Source of the DNA: JBBILG01 sp037445085
GTDB taxonomy: Bacteria > Pseudomonadota > Gammaproteobacteria > Burkholderiales > Methylophilaceae
Direction: 5' to 3'
Length of the DNA stretch: 53,892 nt
Assembly: GCA_037445085.1 (NCBI GenBank)
Contig: JBBILG010000002.1
Location: 1 to 53,892, forward strand
Both the position numbers and the translations under genes were made by a program. Shown here piece by piece: positions 53,020-53,892 of the stretch (the first letter of the stretch is position 1; each line of letters opens with the position of its first letter). The notes under the pieces were generated by a model. It was not told the DNA's origin, did not search any database, and saw only the letters and a program-made list of their open reading frames with translations.

Positions 53020-53892
53020 ATGAACTTCAGGCAACGACTTTCTATCACACTGGCCGTGTTCGCGCTTGCGGCCGGCGCACCGGCGCACGCCGGGGTGCTG
53101 CCGGAGGCGGTGGCGGAAGTGCGCATCCCCTTGGCGGCCAAGCCGACCACTCGCCCCATGGGCGTGGCCTATGTGCCGGATTATAGCCTCTACTACGTCG
53201 CCGATGGCGGTCTTGGCGCCGTGCCGGACGGCATCGGCATCCCCGTCTCGCGCTCCGAAGTCCACGTCTACAGCGCCGACGGCCGGCATATCCAGTCGGC
53301 AAGGCCGGGGCTGGACAACCGCGCCATCTACTTCAATCCCAATACACGCCGGCTGGAAAGCGTGACCTACAACATCTCCAGCGGCGCCGGTTTCATGCCC
53401 AACAGCGGCATCTTCGCCCTGGAGCTGGATGCCCAGGGGCGGCTCACCGGCAAGACCGACGAGATCGCCGGGCACAACCCCGCCTTCGGCGATCTTTCCA
53501 CCATGCCCGGTTATGATGCCGCCGCGGACGTCTACTACGCCAAGCAGCGCAGGGGAGGCCGGGTGTTGCTGGTCAAGGCCAGGGAACGGGAGCCGGTGGG
53601 GGAGATCACGCTGGACCTGCAGGCGGCAGGGGCGGTACCGGACGACGTGAGCGATTTCTTCGTCGCCTGGACCGGCATCGCCGGCCAGGAACTGGCGCTG
53701 CTCGACGTCACGCGAAAGGCCGTGCTGGTGTTCGACCGCAGTGGCCGCTTCGTCGGCAGGAGCGCGCTGCCGGCCAGCATGCGGCTGCGCGCCAACAACC
53801 ATTACAGCGGCCTGGGTTACGCCAACGGCCTGTTCTTCGTCTATCATGAGCCGGAGGGGGAGTTCGGCACCTATTACGGCTTCCGTATCGCC
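53020..53892 (+). CDS. Exported protein of unknown function, 3' partial
   Basis: An open frame of 291 codons runs off the window edge. It starts MNFRQRLSITLAVFALAAGAPAHA, a signal peptide, and continues as a beta-rich sequence with repeated short strand motifs (GVAYVPDYSLYYVADGG, SEVHVYSADGRHIQSARPG, ALLDVTRKAVLVFDRSGRFVG) suggestive of a beta-propeller. No family is recognised. It is divergent from the glycosyltransferase gene with a 48-bp gap. Confidence 0.7.
   Translation, partial: MNFRQRLSITLAVFALAAGAPAHAGVLPEAVAEVRIPLAAKPTTRPMGVAYVPDYSLYYVADGGLGAVPDGIGIPVSRSEVHVYSADGRHIQSARPGLDNRAIYFNPNTRRLESVTYNISSGAGFMPNSGIFALELDAQGRLTGKTDEIAGHNPAFGDLSTMPGYDAAADVYYAKQRRGGRVLLVKAREREPVGEITLDLQAAGAVPDDVSDFFVAWTGIAGQELALLDVTRKAVLVFDRSGRFVGRSALPASMRLRANNHYSGLGYANGLFFVYHEPEGEFGTYYGFRIA

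Overview
The window is a GC-rich, densely packed chromosomal segment from a Gram-negative bacterium, most likely a betaproteobacterium of the Nitrosomonadales/Thiobacillus type (inference). The support is the gene orders ispB/rplU-rpmA-obgE-proB, murJ-ribF-ileS-lspA, bioB-F-H-C-D next to comF, and pcnB-folK-dNK-panB-panC-panD, together with a RegB/RegA redox pair and LPS-type envelope genes. Many neighbouring genes overlap by 4 bp (ATGA/GTGA), so transcripts are long. The segment is mainly core genome with a few damaged or accessory spots.

Layout: (1-400) the end of an IS21-like element and a tRNA-Pro(CGG). (396-6320) ispB facing rplU-rpmA-obgE-proB, then purE-purK, then rpsT on the other strand. 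(6442-12301) murJ-ribF-ileS, a 143-bp inverted-repeat element, lspA. (12329-15348, minus) regB-regA, a haem-binding DUF3365 sensor-like protein and msrB. (15458-20280) a copper-flavoured block: a decayed TonB receptor fragment, a BNR-repeat exported protein with Cys/His clusters, a thioredoxin-like protein and, convergently, an intact OprC-type copper receptor. (20484-22474) a broken PAS-EAL gene and an HD-GYP phosphodiesterase. (22492-26649) clpB behind a sigma-32-like promoter, a lipoprotein and a lytic transglycosylase. (26791-29530) yjbQ, an ABM-domain protein, an iron alcohol dehydrogenase and a VIT transporter. (29523-32279, minus) gpmI-envC. (32442-38005) an ArsR regulator with SqrR/BigR-like cysteine spacing (frameshifted as given), its likely operator, an RND pump, a DUF2892 protein, a rhodanese and a glutaredoxin. 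(38128-40035) secB-SH3-gpsA. (40062-45882) comF divergent from a membrane protein and bioBFHCD. (45945-47108) a chemoreceptor. (46988-51668, minus) pcnB-folK-dNK-panB-panC-panD. (51767-53892) a glycosyltransferase interrupted by a false scaffold gap, and a partial exported protein.

Three systems stand out. First, the ArsR/RND/DUF2892/rhodanese/glutaredoxin cluster looks like a persulfide-responsive export and detoxification locus. Second, the regB promoter and the copper-receptor promoter carry near-identical 17-bp boxes of the RegA/PrrA type at almost the same distance from a -10 element, suggesting that RegBA controls itself and copper import. Third, panD has no stop codon before its terminator, which is a perfect 54-bp palindrome, so its mRNA would be non-stop as read. 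The only N-run (52469-52530) is flanked by a 21-bp near-repeat; collapsing it restores one intact reading frame.
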